Positions 23,815-34,882 of a stretch of 39,289 bases of DNA are shown here, one piece after another (positions within the stretch are counted from its first letter, which is position 1; every line of letters starts with the position of its first letter). Location of the stretch: NCBI GenBank assembly GCA_020048985.1, contig JAIFLR010000110.1, positions 1 to 39,289 on the forward strand, written 5' to 3'. The notes under the pieces were generated by a model, which saw nothing but the letters and a program-made list of their open reading frames with translations, was not told the origin of the DNA and did no database searches. The stretch is from Halobacteriovorax sp. (GTDB lineage Bacteria; Bdellovibrionota; Bacteriovoracia; Bacteriovoracales; Bacteriovoracaceae). Both the position numbers and the translations under genes were made by a program.

Positions 23815-24012
23815 TTATCCAACCTCATGGAGGGGATGAGTCAGACTCTTGCGACGAGCAAACATTCTCTGGACAAATTCCTGGGTCAACAGAGTCAGCA
23901 CGGCGACAATAATCAAGCGCAACTCTGTTTGCGCCAGCCAAGAGACAAGATTTAAAGTTTTATTCAACTTGGTGGAAATGAATATTCTGGAGAGTTTTTT
24001 TAGTATAAACAT
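23815..24012 (-). CDS. Small single-span membrane protein (65 aa)
   Basis: A 65-residue protein with a basic N-terminus and one hydrophobic segment (LRLIIVAVLTLLTQEFV, about residues 32-48), then a basic tail (RMFARRKS). SD AAAGGG precedes the ATG. It is followed by the BON-domain gene on the same strand. Function unknown; it may be co-expressed with the BON protein in envelope stress. Confidence 0.55.
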   Translation of the reverse strand: MFILKKLSRIFISTKLNKTLNLVSWLAQTELRLIIVAVLTLLTQEFVQRMFARRKSLTHPLHEVG

Positions 24013-24097
24013 TAAAATCCCTTTGGATGAGAGAAATGCTTACTTAGATAAATTGCAATGATAGTGCCAAGAAAGGACAAACCATTCTGGTTTTAAT

Positions 24098-24751
24098 TTA
24101 GATACCTCCAATACCGCTCTGAAACCTTCTGATGTTTTGTTTCATCGCTTTCTCAAATCTCCCAACAGCAAAATACGAATCTAGTTTTTTATAGGCCGAC
24201 CCTTTCATCGCAGCAATTTGGTAAACCATTACTTTAGTTTCCGAGTTTTGCTCTTCGACTTCCACTTTAATCACCATGTCGGTGAAAATCATGTTGAAAT
24301 TTGAAAATGAAAATATAAAAACGTTTTTACTCCCCTCCTTGAAGTTTCTGAAATTCAAATTGCTGCCGCAAGAGAAATTCTTAAAAGGAGTGGAGATATC
24401 CATTACAACGTCGAAAATTCCAGTTTTGGCGGACTTTGTAATTTGTGTTTCTTCAAAAAGAGATTCTGTTTTACCCAAAGATGGATTGACCAATTTGGCA
24501 ATATCGGAAGCTTTGTAAGTGGATTTATAACTATGAGTCGTGGTGTAATAAACTTTATCAGTTCTCACATTATTATCATCATCTTTATAGGTTCGCGCAG
24601 TCATCAACTGACCTCCACCGAGGGCCAGAAAAAGATCAGGAACTTTGGCCGGTTGAGTGTATTTCGATAAAGTCAGATTATCCCCTGCGTATCCTTCAGT
24701 AGAGAGGATAAGAATTCCTAGGAATAAAAAACTCGAAAGTATTTTCAACAT
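24098..24751 (-). CDS. Secreted hypothetical protein
   Basis: A 217-residue protein with a signal peptide (MLKILSSFLFLGILILSTEGYAG). The mature part is mixed alpha/beta with one Cys (NFSCGSNLNF) and no catalytic motif. SD GGAG and the signal peptide fix ATG 24751; the frame to 24892 is an N-terminal extension without these. No family is recognised. The 224-base stretch to the divergent 24976 gene shows no further ORF. Confidence 0.68.
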   Translation of the reverse strand: MLKILSSFLFLGILILSTEGYAGDNLTLSKYTQPAKVPDLFLALGGGQLMTARTYKDDDNNVRTDKVYYTTTHSYKSTYKASDIAKLVNPSLGKTESLFEETQITKSAKTGIFDVVMDISTPFKNFSCGSNLNFRNFKEGSKNVFIFSFSNFNMIFTDMVIKVEVEEQNSETKVMVYQIAAMKGSAYKKLDSYFAVGRFEKAMKQNIRRFQSGIGGI

Positions 24752-24975
24752 GCTTGGATCTCCGATTAGATGATGAGGCATTTTATTCAATTTTGGCGGC
24801 CGCGGAACAGGGATGATAGATAATTCCCAAGGTGTATAAAAGTTAGGCGGCCTGATCCTTGGCTGACAATGAACCTCCCCTCCAATTACCAACTATCAGC
24901 ACTTTAAACAGAGATGCCTTTGGTAAGTAATTTGCACTTATACAGCAAAATGACCTTCAAACAGGACTAGGCGCT

Positions 24976-26331
24976 ATGAGACCTTTCGTAACTTTTGCCG
25001 TATTGGCCCTACTGACCCACCAGAGTCTCTTCGCCCAGGGCCTGGAATTCATGAGTCCCCTCCAGGCCGATCTAAACCACCCTGTGGATGACCGCCTCAT
25101 TGAACCGACTTCACCCATTTTAGGTAAAAATCTAGTGGCGTTTATTAAAGCGGATAAAAGACATCCCGAGCTTATTCTTCAGGACATCAAACAAAGCTTT
25201 CCAACATTGAACCGGGATATTCAACTCTCCTCTATTGCCTATTTTAATACCTTAACTGGACCTCTAAAAACTTATTGTACGACAGTGAAAAAAGAAGAGG
25301 CCAACGACAAGGCCATTGATGTGGTGGAAACTGCTGCCATTCCAGTTGAAGTGTTAAGTCCTCTACATGGACACTACATAGAGCAACTTTCTCTTTTGAG
25401 AACTAATTACGTTGAAGAATCTATTTCATCAATTGAAAGTGCTGCCAGAAGTGCTGCCATCGCCTATCAGGATGAGCGCTATAAATGTGATGTGGTTACT
25501 CAGCTCAATAAGATGGAATCGAAAATAAAAAGGTATCTTCCAAAAAGATTAGACCGCTTAGTTGATCTTCACCATAAAATAAGCTCACCCGAAGCGGCGT
25601 TCCCTCGAATCCAATTTAGTGTTAATGGATTTACTCAATTCGTATTTGGTGAGCTGATGAAGCTTCCTTACGATAAACTCGCTGGAATTTTGAAAGTGAC
25701 TTACGAGGCCCAAGTCGAATGGATAAGTAGAAGAGAAAAAAATCTTCCGGTGGAGAGGTATTTTACTGCCTTTGAGAACAAGGCAGTTGAAGCAGGCTAT
25801 CTTCCTCGTGATATTTTACTCGTTCTCGCTTACTCTACTCGAAATATGCCATCTTTAGATGTTCAATATGGCTATGACACTGATAAAGCACTTTTACTGG
25901 AAACCTACTTCTGGAAACTTCATGCCCACCGTGATTACGTAACAAAAGAATTTGAAAAAGACATTTTTCCAAATGCCGTAATGAAAAGAAATCCTGGGCT
26001 CTACCATTATGCCACCTCGGCCCTCATGGCGTGCGAAGTCAGACTCAATGGCTACTCAGGTGTCATGGCACGACTCATGGCCTTGGGAAATAAGATTGGT
26101 TATAAAGTTCACAAACTTATCGGGGAACTTGCAGGCAAAGAAGGGAAAAAGGGATTAAAACAGATTCGTGAGACGGCCAAGCGACAGGCATTTGGGCCTG
26201 GCGTAGACGCGGGAAAATATGGCGGAAGCCATGGACTTAAATTCTGCCGTAAAAATACTCCTAAAATTTCCGATTCAACAGAATTGGATGGTGAAGACTT
26301 TGACCCTGAACTAGAGCAGATGATCCAATGA
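24976..26331 (+). CDS. Large secreted hypothetical protein A
   Basis: A 451-residue protein with a signal peptide (MRPFVTFAVLALLTHQSLFA). It is largely helical, with Cys in the TYCTTVKK, RYKCDVVT, LMACEVRL and LKFCRKNT contexts, so disulfides are possible. The C-terminus is basic/Gly-rich then acidic (DGEDFDPELEQM). The stop overlaps the next gene (ATGA), so both are translationally coupled and probably form a complex. I recognise no family or active-site motif. Confidence 0.75.
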   Translation: MRPFVTFAVLALLTHQSLFAQGLEFMSPLQADLNHPVDDRLIEPTSPILGKNLVAFIKADKRHPELILQDIKQSFPTLNRDIQLSSIAYFNTLTGPLKTYCTTVKKEEANDKAIDVVETAAIPVEVLSPLHGHYIEQLSLLRTNYVEESISSIESAARSAAIAYQDERYKCDVVTQLNKMESKIKRYLPKRLDRLVDLHHKISSPEAAFPRIQFSVNGFTQFVFGELMKLPYDKLAGILKVTYEAQVEWISRREKNLPVERYFTAFENKAVEAGYLPRDILLVLAYSTRNMPSLDVQYGYDTDKALLLETYFWKLHAHRDYVTKEFEKDIFPNAVMKRNPGLYHYATSALMACEVRLNGYSGVMARLMALGNKIGYKVHKLIGELAGKEGKKGLKQIRETAKRQAFGPGVDAGKYGGSHGLKFCRKNTPKISDSTELDGEDFDPELEQMIQ

Positions 26332-27434
26332 AAACATTACTTCTCATTTTTTTATGTACCCTCAGTCTAAGTTCTCGAGCGCAAGACTTGAATCTGGAAG
26401 AAAATAAATACTTGGGCTACATTTATCAGCAACAGGAATACCAACTTAATGACCCTCAAGGAGACATACTGCTTCTTTGGGCAGCAAGCCAGATACCCAA
26501 ATTTATATTGGCCAACCTAAAAGGCAAACAGCCGGAAATTCTAAAAGAGCGCAAAGAAAAAATTGACGAATTGCTGCTTAAATATCCTCAATATTCCCCT
26601 GTAGAGGAAACCAAAAATATCATCGTCGATGACTATCTCCCCTTTAATCCTGATCACCTGGCTATCGAGCTTGAAGGCCACAAGGCCCCTTTCAAAGTTA
26701 AAAACATGGCCTTTATGATGAAACAAGTTGTGACGGAAGAGTACCGCTCAAACGGTCTCAGGCCAATACTGGGAACGGTTCACGAATGGAGTCCAGAAAT
26801 CAAGCGGGACCTCCATAAAAAGTTTCCCCTCTTTAGCAGAATGTCTAAGTTGCTTGTGGCCTTAAGCCGTGGGGGAACTTCTTATTACATGAAAACGGGC
26901 ACAGAAGAGAACCTAAAAGATTATATTATATCCCGCCCCGAAAACTCTATCACACTTGAAGAAATGTTCAGAGCCTCTTACAGAATCAATAAAGGGGATG
27001 TTTATTTAACTCTTCTGACTATTGAAAATCTCCTCTCCCGCTTCTGGCTGACTCCCCAAAGGTCTAAGCGACTCATTACCACTAAATTAAAAGACATCAC
27101 GAATTTTAACTACCACACAGATAAATTTGGTTCATGGTACCACCTCTTTGGCATAATGCTCTTTGGCTACGCTGAGGGCGGTTTAAAGGCCAAAATCGTA
27201 GGAAATATTGAGACTGCCGGCAGTCAGATCATGGGTCGCATGCAAGATGAAAAACAGGAGACTTACATTAACGGCCGTGGTGGACCAGTTGGCGGACGCC
27301 TTCGCCGTTTTATCAAGAAAAATCAATTTGAGACATTTATTTTAGATAAGAAATATCTTGAAGAGGATTTCTATATGGACTTAGATGAGGATTTTACGAA
27401 ACGATTAAATAAAGCCAAGAAAAAAACTGCTTAA
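26328..27434 (+). CDS. Large secreted hypothetical protein B
   Basis: A 368-residue protein with a signal peptide (MKTLLLIFLCTLSLSSRA). It is mostly helical and Lys-rich, with no mature Cys, and ends KRLNKAKKKTA. A segment around WYHLFGIMLFGYAEGGLKAKIVGN, followed by a Gly-rich NGRGGPVGGRLRRF, loosely resembles the position and layout of the C-terminal part of its upstream partner. Coupled to gene A by a 4-base overlap and ending at a bidirectional terminator. Function unknown. Confidence 0.74.
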   Translation: MKTLLLIFLCTLSLSSRAQDLNLEENKYLGYIYQQQEYQLNDPQGDILLLWAASQIPKFILANLKGKQPEILKERKEKIDELLLKYPQYSPVEETKNIIVDDYLPFNPDHLAIELEGHKAPFKVKNMAFMMKQVVTEEYRSNGLRPILGTVHEWSPEIKRDLHKKFPLFSRMSKLLVALSRGGTSYYMKTGTEENLKDYIISRPENSITLEEMFRASYRINKGDVYLTLLTIENLLSRFWLTPQRSKRLITTKLKDITNFNYHTDKFGSWYHLFGIMLFGYAEGGLKAKIVGNIETAGSQIMGRMQDEKQETYINGRGGPVGGRLRRFIKKNQFETFILDKKYLEEDFYMDLDEDFTKRLNKAKKKTA

Positions 27435-27440
27435 AAATAA

Positions 27441-27465
27441 AAGGCTGCATTTCTGCAGCCTTTTT
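27441..27465. terminator. Bidirectional Rho-independent terminator
   Basis: AGGCTGCA and TGCAGCCT form an 8-bp stem around loop TTTC, with a T-run to the right and A-run (27431-27440) to the left. It serves the convergent genes ending at 27434 and 27472. Confidence 0.9.
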
Positions 27466-27471
27466 TAACTT

Positions 27472-28257
27472 CTATTCTTCTTCACCAAAAGCTGGTTTCA
27501 ATTTTTCTTCCCCACGTTTACCCATGTAGCTATCCCAGATTTCTTTATCACCCAGAATGCCATCCACGCCGGCCTCTGAGCAGTCCACACGGTGTTTTGC
27601 CGCATAGAGTGCTGACATGTCCTCAGATCGCTTTTCAAAACCAAGCACAACCTTCTCACCAAGTGACTTAGCATGCTCTTTTACTAAAGAAGCAAGCTTC
27701 TGGTCGTGACGAGCAACAAGGCATTCCTTAGCGCTAGGGTTTTCAGCAAAAAATCGGTCGATTTCACGACACAGATCAAGACTGAATTTGAGTTTATTGT
27801 TCCCAATGTACTTTTCAGGAATACAGGTGTCTTTTTGTGGCTTGAAATATAAAGTGTCGGCCTTAAATTTAAAATCTTGCAAAAGAATAGGCTTCTTAGA
27901 AACTGAAATCAAATTACCAGACTTATCACGACTAACAATCAGTTTGTAATCCTTAACTTGTTTTCCGTTTTTCTTATATTTCATAATGTTGGTGATCTGC
28001 TCTTCACCCCAAGGATATTTATTCACTTTAATATCACCTTTGGACTCATTATCTTCAGGAAGAATATTGATGGTTTCAACCATACTTCCGGCAATTTCCA
28101 TTTTGGCTTTAGAGGCCGTGAAGCCATCCATGATTTCAGGCTTAGAGCCTTGAGATTCAAGTTGACCATTAAGAAATGGTAAGCAGTACTTATCCACATC
28201 AACGGCAAACGCATTAAATGAAAGCGATAAAGCTGCAAGAACGATTATATTTTTCAT
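27472..28257 (-). CDS. Secreted hypothetical protein
   Basis: A 261-residue protein with a signal peptide (MKNIIVLAALSLSFNAFA). The mature form has five Cys (KYCLPFL, DTCIPEK, LDLCREID, KECLVARHDQ and VDCSEAG). An ARHD segment is reminiscent of, but does not establish, a histidine-phosphatase fold. SD GGGGG precedes ATG 28257, which is favoured over an upstream ATG at 28269. A CCCCC run about 30 bases upstream could pair with that SD. Function unknown. Confidence 0.68.
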   Translation of the reverse strand: MKNIIVLAALSLSFNAFAVDVDKYCLPFLNGQLESQGSKPEIMDGFTASKAKMEIAGSMVETINILPEDNESKGDIKVNKYPWGEEQITNIMKYKKNGKQVKDYKLIVSRDKSGNLISVSKKPILLQDFKFKADTLYFKPQKDTCIPEKYIGNNKLKFSLDLCREIDRFFAENPSAKECLVARHDQKLASLVKEHAKSLGEKVVLGFEKRSEDMSALYAAKHRVDCSEAGVDGILGDKEIWDSYMGKRGEEKLKPAFGEEE

Positions 28258-28334
28258 GAGATCCCCCAATAGTGTTGATCCACTTATCGGCGGAAAGGGG
28301 GAAAAAGATTAGAACCCGACATATTCTGTCAAAT

Positions 28335-29801
28335 CTACTTCCCTAGGAAGAACCTCAACTCTTCAATACGGGCCTCCAGAAGTTTTTTAGCAAAAGGCAC
28401 CTGCGAATCCATAATCTTATCCAGCTCTGGCCCGGATACCCCTCTAGAGCTTATTTGCTCCTTTAAAACTGATAGGGTTTTCTCGTAAGCCTGATAAAGC
28501 CTATTTAGCCCTTCCTCCTCAGTTTCCACTTTTTCAAAGGTAACCGATTCCAGATAGACCGTATCAATAGCGTAGGACCCGTTCATGTATTGAACTAAAA
28601 GTGCTGTACGCTCTTCGTAGAGGCCTTTGACCAATGCTAATTGTTCTTCAAAAGCCTTGGCCAATTCATCTGGAGGCAGTTTTGAGTTTGAGGCCTGATT
28701 TTTTAAGTCCTCAAGTGTTTTATCATAAGCCAGCTTAAGATTGTCAAAACCTTCTTCGACAGATTTTAATTCTTTGAAAGATACGGAATGAAGAATGGTT
28801 GAATCAAAAAACAAGGCGGCCGGATCACTTCCATCTTGCCCATAGAGGAGGCAACTATATTTCATCTCACTTTCTTTGTCTGAATTTACAAAGTAGATGT
28901 TAGCTGAAACTTTGCCTCCGAACTTACCACCGACGTTGGTCAATATTTGAACCAATTTGAGTATCCGCTCATCTGCTTCAGCTGAATTAGAGATTGAACC
29001 TAGGTCTAGGCTTTTTCCAAATTCATTGATAACTTCATCCTCCACACCTTCTGCGAAAACTTGAAAAGCCTGCTCGCTTTCCATGGTAAAACTCCCCTCA
29101 CTGCCGGAACAGTTAAGCTCGGGTGCTGGTCCAAGCGGTTCTCCTGACTTAACAAAAGCTAATAATTTTTTCTTAACTTCATCCTTATCAATGTCAGAAG
29201 AAATTCGATGGGTGGCTAACATTTTTGTAAGAGTATCAGAATAAGCAGGATCGAACATAAGCTTAACTAGTTCAGCTTTATCCCCTAAAAGTTCAAGTTC
29301 TGAATCAACATTACTATTCTTAAATTTTCTAAAGCGCTCTTTTACTTCTAGACTGTTAGAAATATTCCCGCTTTCATATTCAACTCGCAGTTGAGCATCC
29401 AAAACCTTAGCCTTGATTGTCGAATCCTGGTCCATGTTCGCATTAATTATGGTTTCACCATCACCGGGTTCAATGAGAAAATCCCTGGAATGTTCTGCTC
29501 CCTCAGAATAATTTGATTCTCCAATTATTTCGGCCGTGTAAAGCACCACTGGGCTGTCTACAGGTATTGAAATATCATAAACATAAAGTGTTCCTTCAGA
29601 AGCATAAGCACTAGAGAAAAAGAGACTTGAAATATTTTGAATGACTGTTGCTATCGTACCGTTAATTTGCACAGTCTCTTCTAGATTAGATCGAGGAGTA
29701 TTAACTTTAGTATTAACAACTTGTTGTCCACTTTGAGAATTACATCCCCAGAGCAACTGAAAAGAAATTATAAATGTGAGAAATTTAGTGATCGATTTCA
29801 T
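28335..29801 (-). CDS. Large lipoprotein of unknown function
   Basis: A 488-residue protein with signal peptide and lipobox (LLWGC-NSQS). Residues about 65-170 look like a beta-rich region (GTLYVYDISIPVDSP). The rest is helical, with two similar blocks, FKELKSVEEGFDNLKLAYDK and a later one reading FEKVETEEEGLNRLYQAYEK; each is followed by a Leu-rich helix and ends in a pattern of Glu-Glu then Leu. That suggests an internal repeat. A SD-like AGAGG precedes the ATG. No family is recognised. Confidence 0.74.
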   Translation of the reverse strand: MKSITKFLTFIISFQLLWGCNSQSGQQVVNTKVNTPRSNLEETVQINGTIATVIQNISSLFFSSAYASEGTLYVYDISIPVDSPVVLYTAEIIGESNYSEGAEHSRDFLIEPGDGETIINANMDQDSTIKAKVLDAQLRVEYESGNISNSLEVKERFRKFKNSNVDSELELLGDKAELVKLMFDPAYSDTLTKMLATHRISSDIDKDEVKKKLLAFVKSGEPLGPAPELNCSGSEGSFTMESEQAFQVFAEGVEDEVINEFGKSLDLGSISNSAEADERILKLVQILTNVGGKFGGKVSANIYFVNSDKESEMKYSCLLYGQDGSDPAALFFDSTILHSVSFKELKSVEEGFDNLKLAYDKTLEDLKNQASNSKLPPDELAKAFEEQLALVKGLYEERTALLVQYMNGSYAIDTVYLESVTFEKVETEEEGLNRLYQAYEKTLSVLKEQISSRGVSGPELDKIMDSQVPFAKKLLEARIEELRFFLGK

Positions 29802-29923
29802 ATAAATTACCTCTCAAGAAATAATAAGATAATTTTAATAATTGGTTTTGAGATATTATCTAGACCAGATAAATCAGCTCCTTAAGTAAGATGAGTTGCC
29901 TATATGGTACTAAATAAACCAAG

Positions 29924-30971
<1,048 letters not shown>

Positions 30972-31034
30972 TCACAAGATACTAATATTCAGAGACAATG
31001 TTGTAAATAATTGCCAAACATTACGCAGGGTATA

Positions 31035-32468
31035 ATGAGAAATAAAATTATCTTCTATCTGAATGGAAAACGCCAAGAAGTGGGATCAGACCACGCCGGG
31101 ATGATGCTGGCAGATTATCTGCGCTATGAAAAAAATCTCACGGGTACAAAGATCGTTTGTTCTGAAGGGGACTGCGGAGCTTGCAGCGTTCTTCGCTTTT
31201 TTCCAAACGCTCAAGGTACCGATATTCAAAACTACCAGCCCATCAATTCTTGTATCACTGTTGTCGCCAATCTTGATGGGTCAAGCCTCGTCACAGTGGA
31301 CGCTCTAAAAGAAAAAACAGAACTTCATGTGGCCCAAAAAGCAATGGTTCAGTGTCACGGAAGCCAATGTGGATTTTGTACACCAGGTTTTGTAATTGCA
31401 CTCACTGGTCTGGTGGAAGAAAAACTCGCCAAACAAGAGACAAGTATCAATCCTCAGGAAGCCAAGAACTGCATGACTGGTAACCTTTGTCGGTGTACAG
31501 GCTACAAACCGATTCTCGATGCTGCCCTTACCATGGATCTCAAAGAAGCCGAATCTGTTAAGGCAAGATTTTTTTCTGAACATCAGAGCGAGGTTCTGAA
31601 TGAAGCTTTCAAAACAGGTGTGGCACTTGAATCAGACGACTTTTCTTACTCAGCTCCTAAAACAATTAAGGCAGCCTTGGATTACCTCGCTGCCAATCCG
31701 GATGCCCGCATCGTAGGAGCGACTACAGATCTGGGCGTTGTTCATAACAAACGCAAAATCACCCTGACTAAATTATTGAGTCTGCACTTGATTCCTGAAT
31801 TGTATGAAATGAAAATCAAAGATAGCACCGTGACCATTGGCGCTCGGGTGACCTTGACTGAGTTTCGTCATTTGATCAAAGATAAATGCCCGGAACTGGC
31901 CAACTACCTGGACGTTTTTGCTTCTCCCCAAATTAAAAATATCGCAACAGTGGTTGGAAATATTGCCAACGCCTCCCCTATTGGAGACACGCCACCGGCG
32001 CTGCTGGCGCTGGATGCAACGGTATTAATAAATGGATCAAGCGAAGTTCCTCTATCTAAATTTTTCCTCGGCTACCGAAAAACCGCTCTTGCCGCTGGAG
32101 AAATCATCACCGGAATCAAATTCAATCTGCCTAAAGAGCATTCTGACTTTAGACTTTATAAAAATGCGAACCGGAAAGACCTGGATATTTCTGCAATCAA
32201 TTTGGCCATCCACGTAGAATGGAACAATGATAACAAAGAAACAATTAAGGAAATCACTATCGCTTCCGGCGGTGTGGCGGCTACTCCACTGCGCTTTATC
32301 CGAACAGAAGATTTCCTTAAAAAGAATTTCGACATTGAGGCAGCCGTCAAGATTCTGCACTCAGAATTTAAACCATTGTCTGATGTTCGCGCCTCAGCAG
32401 CTTATAGACACATTCTCATCGAGAACTTCTTTCGCCGCTTTTTTGTAGAATGTGGAGGTGTAAAATGA
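31035..32468 (+). CDS. xdhA: Xanthine dehydrogenase small subunit (2Fe-2S/FAD)
   Basis: A 477-residue subunit. The N-terminal plant-type [2Fe-2S] domain has CSEGDCGAC and SC (C42, C47, C50, C73). The second cluster is QCGFCTPG and NLCRCTGY (C112, C115, C152, C154). The FAD-binding part (about 200-390) has IVGATTDLGVVHNK and ASPIGDTPPALL, followed by a CO-dehydrogenase flavoprotein C-terminal domain. It passes electrons from the molybdenum subunit to NAD+. SD AGGG supports ATG 31035 over an in-frame ATG at 31011. The stop overlaps the xdhB ATG by 4 bases. Confidence 0.95.
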   Translation: MRNKIIFYLNGKRQEVGSDHAGMMLADYLRYEKNLTGTKIVCSEGDCGACSVLRFFPNAQGTDIQNYQPINSCITVVANLDGSSLVTVDALKEKTELHVAQKAMVQCHGSQCGFCTPGFVIALTGLVEEKLAKQETSINPQEAKNCMTGNLCRCTGYKPILDAALTMDLKEAESVKARFFSEHQSEVLNEAFKTGVALESDDFSYSAPKTIKAALDYLAANPDARIVGATTDLGVVHNKRKITLTKLLSLHLIPELYEMKIKDSTVTIGARVTLTEFRHLIKDKCPELANYLDVFASPQIKNIATVVGNIANASPIGDTPPALLALDATVLINGSSEVPLSKFFLGYRKTALAAGEIITGIKFNLPKEHSDFRLYKNANRKDLDISAINLAIHVEWNNDNKETIKEITIASGGVAATPLRFIRTEDFLKKNFDIEAAVKILHSEFKPLSDVRASAAYRHILIENFFRRFFVECGGVK

Positions 32469-34882
32469 GTCTTCCCCATGACAGTGCCCATACCCATGTT
32501 ACTGGTGAAAGCGAGTTCGTAGATGACCGCCCAAAGTTACATAATGAACTTTTTGTAGATGTTTTTTATTCGACTCGCGCTCATGCCACCATCAAAAACA
32601 TTGATTTTACCGAGGTTCTTAATTGTCCCAAAGTCGTAGCAGTGTTCACTGGTCGGGACGTTCATCATAATTTATGGGGAACCATTTTTAAGGATCAGCC
32701 CGTCCTGGCGGTGGATAAAGTTCAATTTGCCGGCGAACCAATTGCCTTGATCGTTGCAGAAACCATGGAAGCCGCTCAACGTGCAAAACAAAAAGTAATT
32801 ATCGAATATGTGGACCTTGATTCTGTTCTTACTATCGATGAGGCTAAAAAAGTTAAATCCTTTATTGGAGACCGCAGAAAGATTGAGCGAGGTCACGTTG
32901 ACGAAGAGATGAAAAAAGCACCTCATCAGTTGAACGGAAAAATTCTCATCCAAGGCCATGATCACTTTTATCTTGAAAGCCAAGTCACGATTGCTTATCC
33001 ACTTGAAGATGGGCAAATTGAAATTCACTCCTCTTCTCAGCATCCTACCGAAACTCAACACGTTGTCGCCCACGCTCTCGGCCTGCCTGACAAAGACGTA
33101 GTCTGTCAGGTAAAACGCATGGGTGGAGGATTTGGCGGTAAAGAATCCCAGTCAGCCCCTTTTGCGGCGATGGCAGCCTTGGCCGCACAAAAATTGAAAC
33201 GCCCCGTTCGCCTTTGCCTGACTAAAGATGATGATATGATCATGACGGGTAAACGAAACCCTTTTGAAAATCTTTATCATGTGGGTTTTGATAACCAGGG
33301 CCGCATCCTTGCTCTGGATTTTGAACTCTACTCAGATGGTGGAGCCTACGCAGATCTTTCGACATCTATTATGGAAAGGGCGATGCTTCACTCAGATAAC
33401 GCCTACTACCTCCCGAACATGAGAGTCACAGGCCAAGTCTGTAAAACGAACCACCACCCTCACACCGCCTTCAGAGGCTTCGGTGGACCAAAGGGTGTGG
33501 CAACCATTGAAAAAGTCATTGAAGAGATTGCTCACAAATTGAATCTTGATCCACTCGAGGTTAGAAAAATTAATCTTTATTCAGATAAAGATAATCGAAA
33601 CGTCACTCACTATGGCCAGCTGTTTAAAAACAACTGCCTTGAGCGTCTTCATACAGATCTTGAAAAAAAATGTGACTACAAAAATCGTCGCCTTGAAATT
33701 AAAAAATACAACCAGGAAGATCATCACTTCATCCGCGGGATGTCACTAACTTCTGTAAAATTTGGAATCTCTTTTACTACGCGGTTTTTAAACCAGGCCA
33801 ATGCACTAGTTATCGTTCATAACGATGGAAGTCTGCAAATTGCAACGGGCGCAACTGAAATGGGTCAGGGCGTGAACGCACGAATTTCACAAATGGTAAC
33901 CTCTGAGCTGGGTCTCTCGCGGGACGCGGCCCGAGTGATGCCGACTCGAACTGATAAAAATGCCAATACCTCACCGACGGCTGCCTCATCTGGCACGGAT
34001 CTCAACGGAGCGGCGGCACTACTGGCAGTGAGAAAAATAAAAAAACGTCTGAGTGAGCTGGCGTTTCGCTTGTTAGATGTTCCCAAAGAAAAGTGGGCCT
34101 CTAAAACCGCTGGAATTGGTACCCAAGAAGAAATCGTGCTCTCAACACCTAATCTCGATGTGAACGACCCCAATGAAGGTGCTGATTGGAATTCGGGAAA
34201 GGCAACCTATTTTGAGATGCAATTTGAAGATGGTTGGGTCTTTCATCCAGATCATTTGGATAAAAAAATTGAATTTAAATATTTGGTATTAGAAGCCTAC
34301 CTCAATCGAATTTCTCTCAGTGATTATTCCTTCTACCGTATTCCGGGAATTGAGTTCAATAAACTCACCGGTCATGGAGACGCCTTCTTGTATTTTACAC
34401 AAGGAACGGCCTGTACAGAGGTTTCATTAAATAAAGATACGGGCGAAGTAAAAGTTCTTCGCTGTGATATACTGATGGACCTTGGTCGCCCGGTAAACCA
34501 TGATCTGGACATTGGCCAGGTTACTGGAGCATTCATTCAAGGGTTGGGCTGGGTTACAACTGAGAATCTTGTTTATAATGATCAGGGCTATTTACTTTCT
34601 CACGCCCCAAGTACCTATAAAATCCCTAGTGTTCAGGACGTTCCACGCACCTTTAATGTAGAACTATTAGAAAATGATGAAAATTTCATGAACGTTCGTG
34701 GAACCAAGGCAGTGGGTGAGCCTCCCCTCTTGCTTGCCATCAGTGCATGGACAGCGATTAACAATGCCCTTACTTATTTGCCGCGGTATAAAACGAGTTA
34801 TCCAGAAATCAAGATACCTGCGACTAATGAGCGCGTTTTAAGGGCGATCAGCCCTGAAAAATTTCAAGTGTGGGATCAATGA
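32465..34882 (+). CDS. xdhB: Xanthine dehydrogenase molybdenum subunit
   Basis: An 805-residue molybdopterin-binding subunit that hydroxylates hypoxanthine to xanthine and xanthine to urate. Visible Moco and active-site landmarks are GGGFGGKESQ, TAFRGFGGPKG, ATEMGQGVNARISQ and GTKAVGEPPLLLA (catalytic Glu of GEPP). Start ATG 32465 has SD GGAGG and overlaps xdhA by 4 bases; a GTG-type upstream frame at 32450 is not needed. It depends on XdhC for cofactor insertion, and on the Moco operon at the end of this window. Confidence 0.95.
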   Translation: MSLPHDSAHTHVTGESEFVDDRPKLHNELFVDVFYSTRAHATIKNIDFTEVLNCPKVVAVFTGRDVHHNLWGTIFKDQPVLAVDKVQFAGEPIALIVAETMEAAQRAKQKVIIEYVDLDSVLTIDEAKKVKSFIGDRRKIERGHVDEEMKKAPHQLNGKILIQGHDHFYLESQVTIAYPLEDGQIEIHSSSQHPTETQHVVAHALGLPDKDVVCQVKRMGGGFGGKESQSAPFAAMAALAAQKLKRPVRLCLTKDDDMIMTGKRNPFENLYHVGFDNQGRILALDFELYSDGGAYADLSTSIMERAMLHSDNAYYLPNMRVTGQVCKTNHHPHTAFRGFGGPKGVATIEKVIEEIAHKLNLDPLEVRKINLYSDKDNRNVTHYGQLFKNNCLERLHTDLEKKCDYKNRRLEIKKYNQEDHHFIRGMSLTSVKFGISFTTRFLNQANALVIVHNDGSLQIATGATEMGQGVNARISQMVTSELGLSRDAARVMPTRTDKNANTSPTAASSGTDLNGAAALLAVRKIKKRLSELAFRLLDVPKEKWASKTAGIGTQEEIVLSTPNLDVNDPNEGADWNSGKATYFEMQFEDGWVFHPDHLDKKIEFKYLVLEAYLNRISLSDYSFYRIPGIEFNKLTGHGDAFLYFTQGTACTEVSLNKDTGEVKVLRCDILMDLGRPVNHDLDIGQVTGAFIQGLGWVTTENLVYNDQGYLLSHAPSTYKIPSVQDVPRTFNVELLENDENFMNVRGTKAVGEPPLLLAISAWTAINNALTYLPRYKTSYPEIKIPATNERVLRAISPEKFQVWDQ

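Noticed and set aside
24752..24975. Possible small gene in the 224-base divergent gap
   Set aside because: No ORF with a ribosome-binding site and signal peptide was found. It most likely holds only promoters.
31029..31038. TATAAT directly at the xdhA start as a -10 box
   Set aside because: No -35 lies at 16-18 bases, and an AGGG ribosome-binding site overlaps it, so it is more likely chance. The true promoter was not found.
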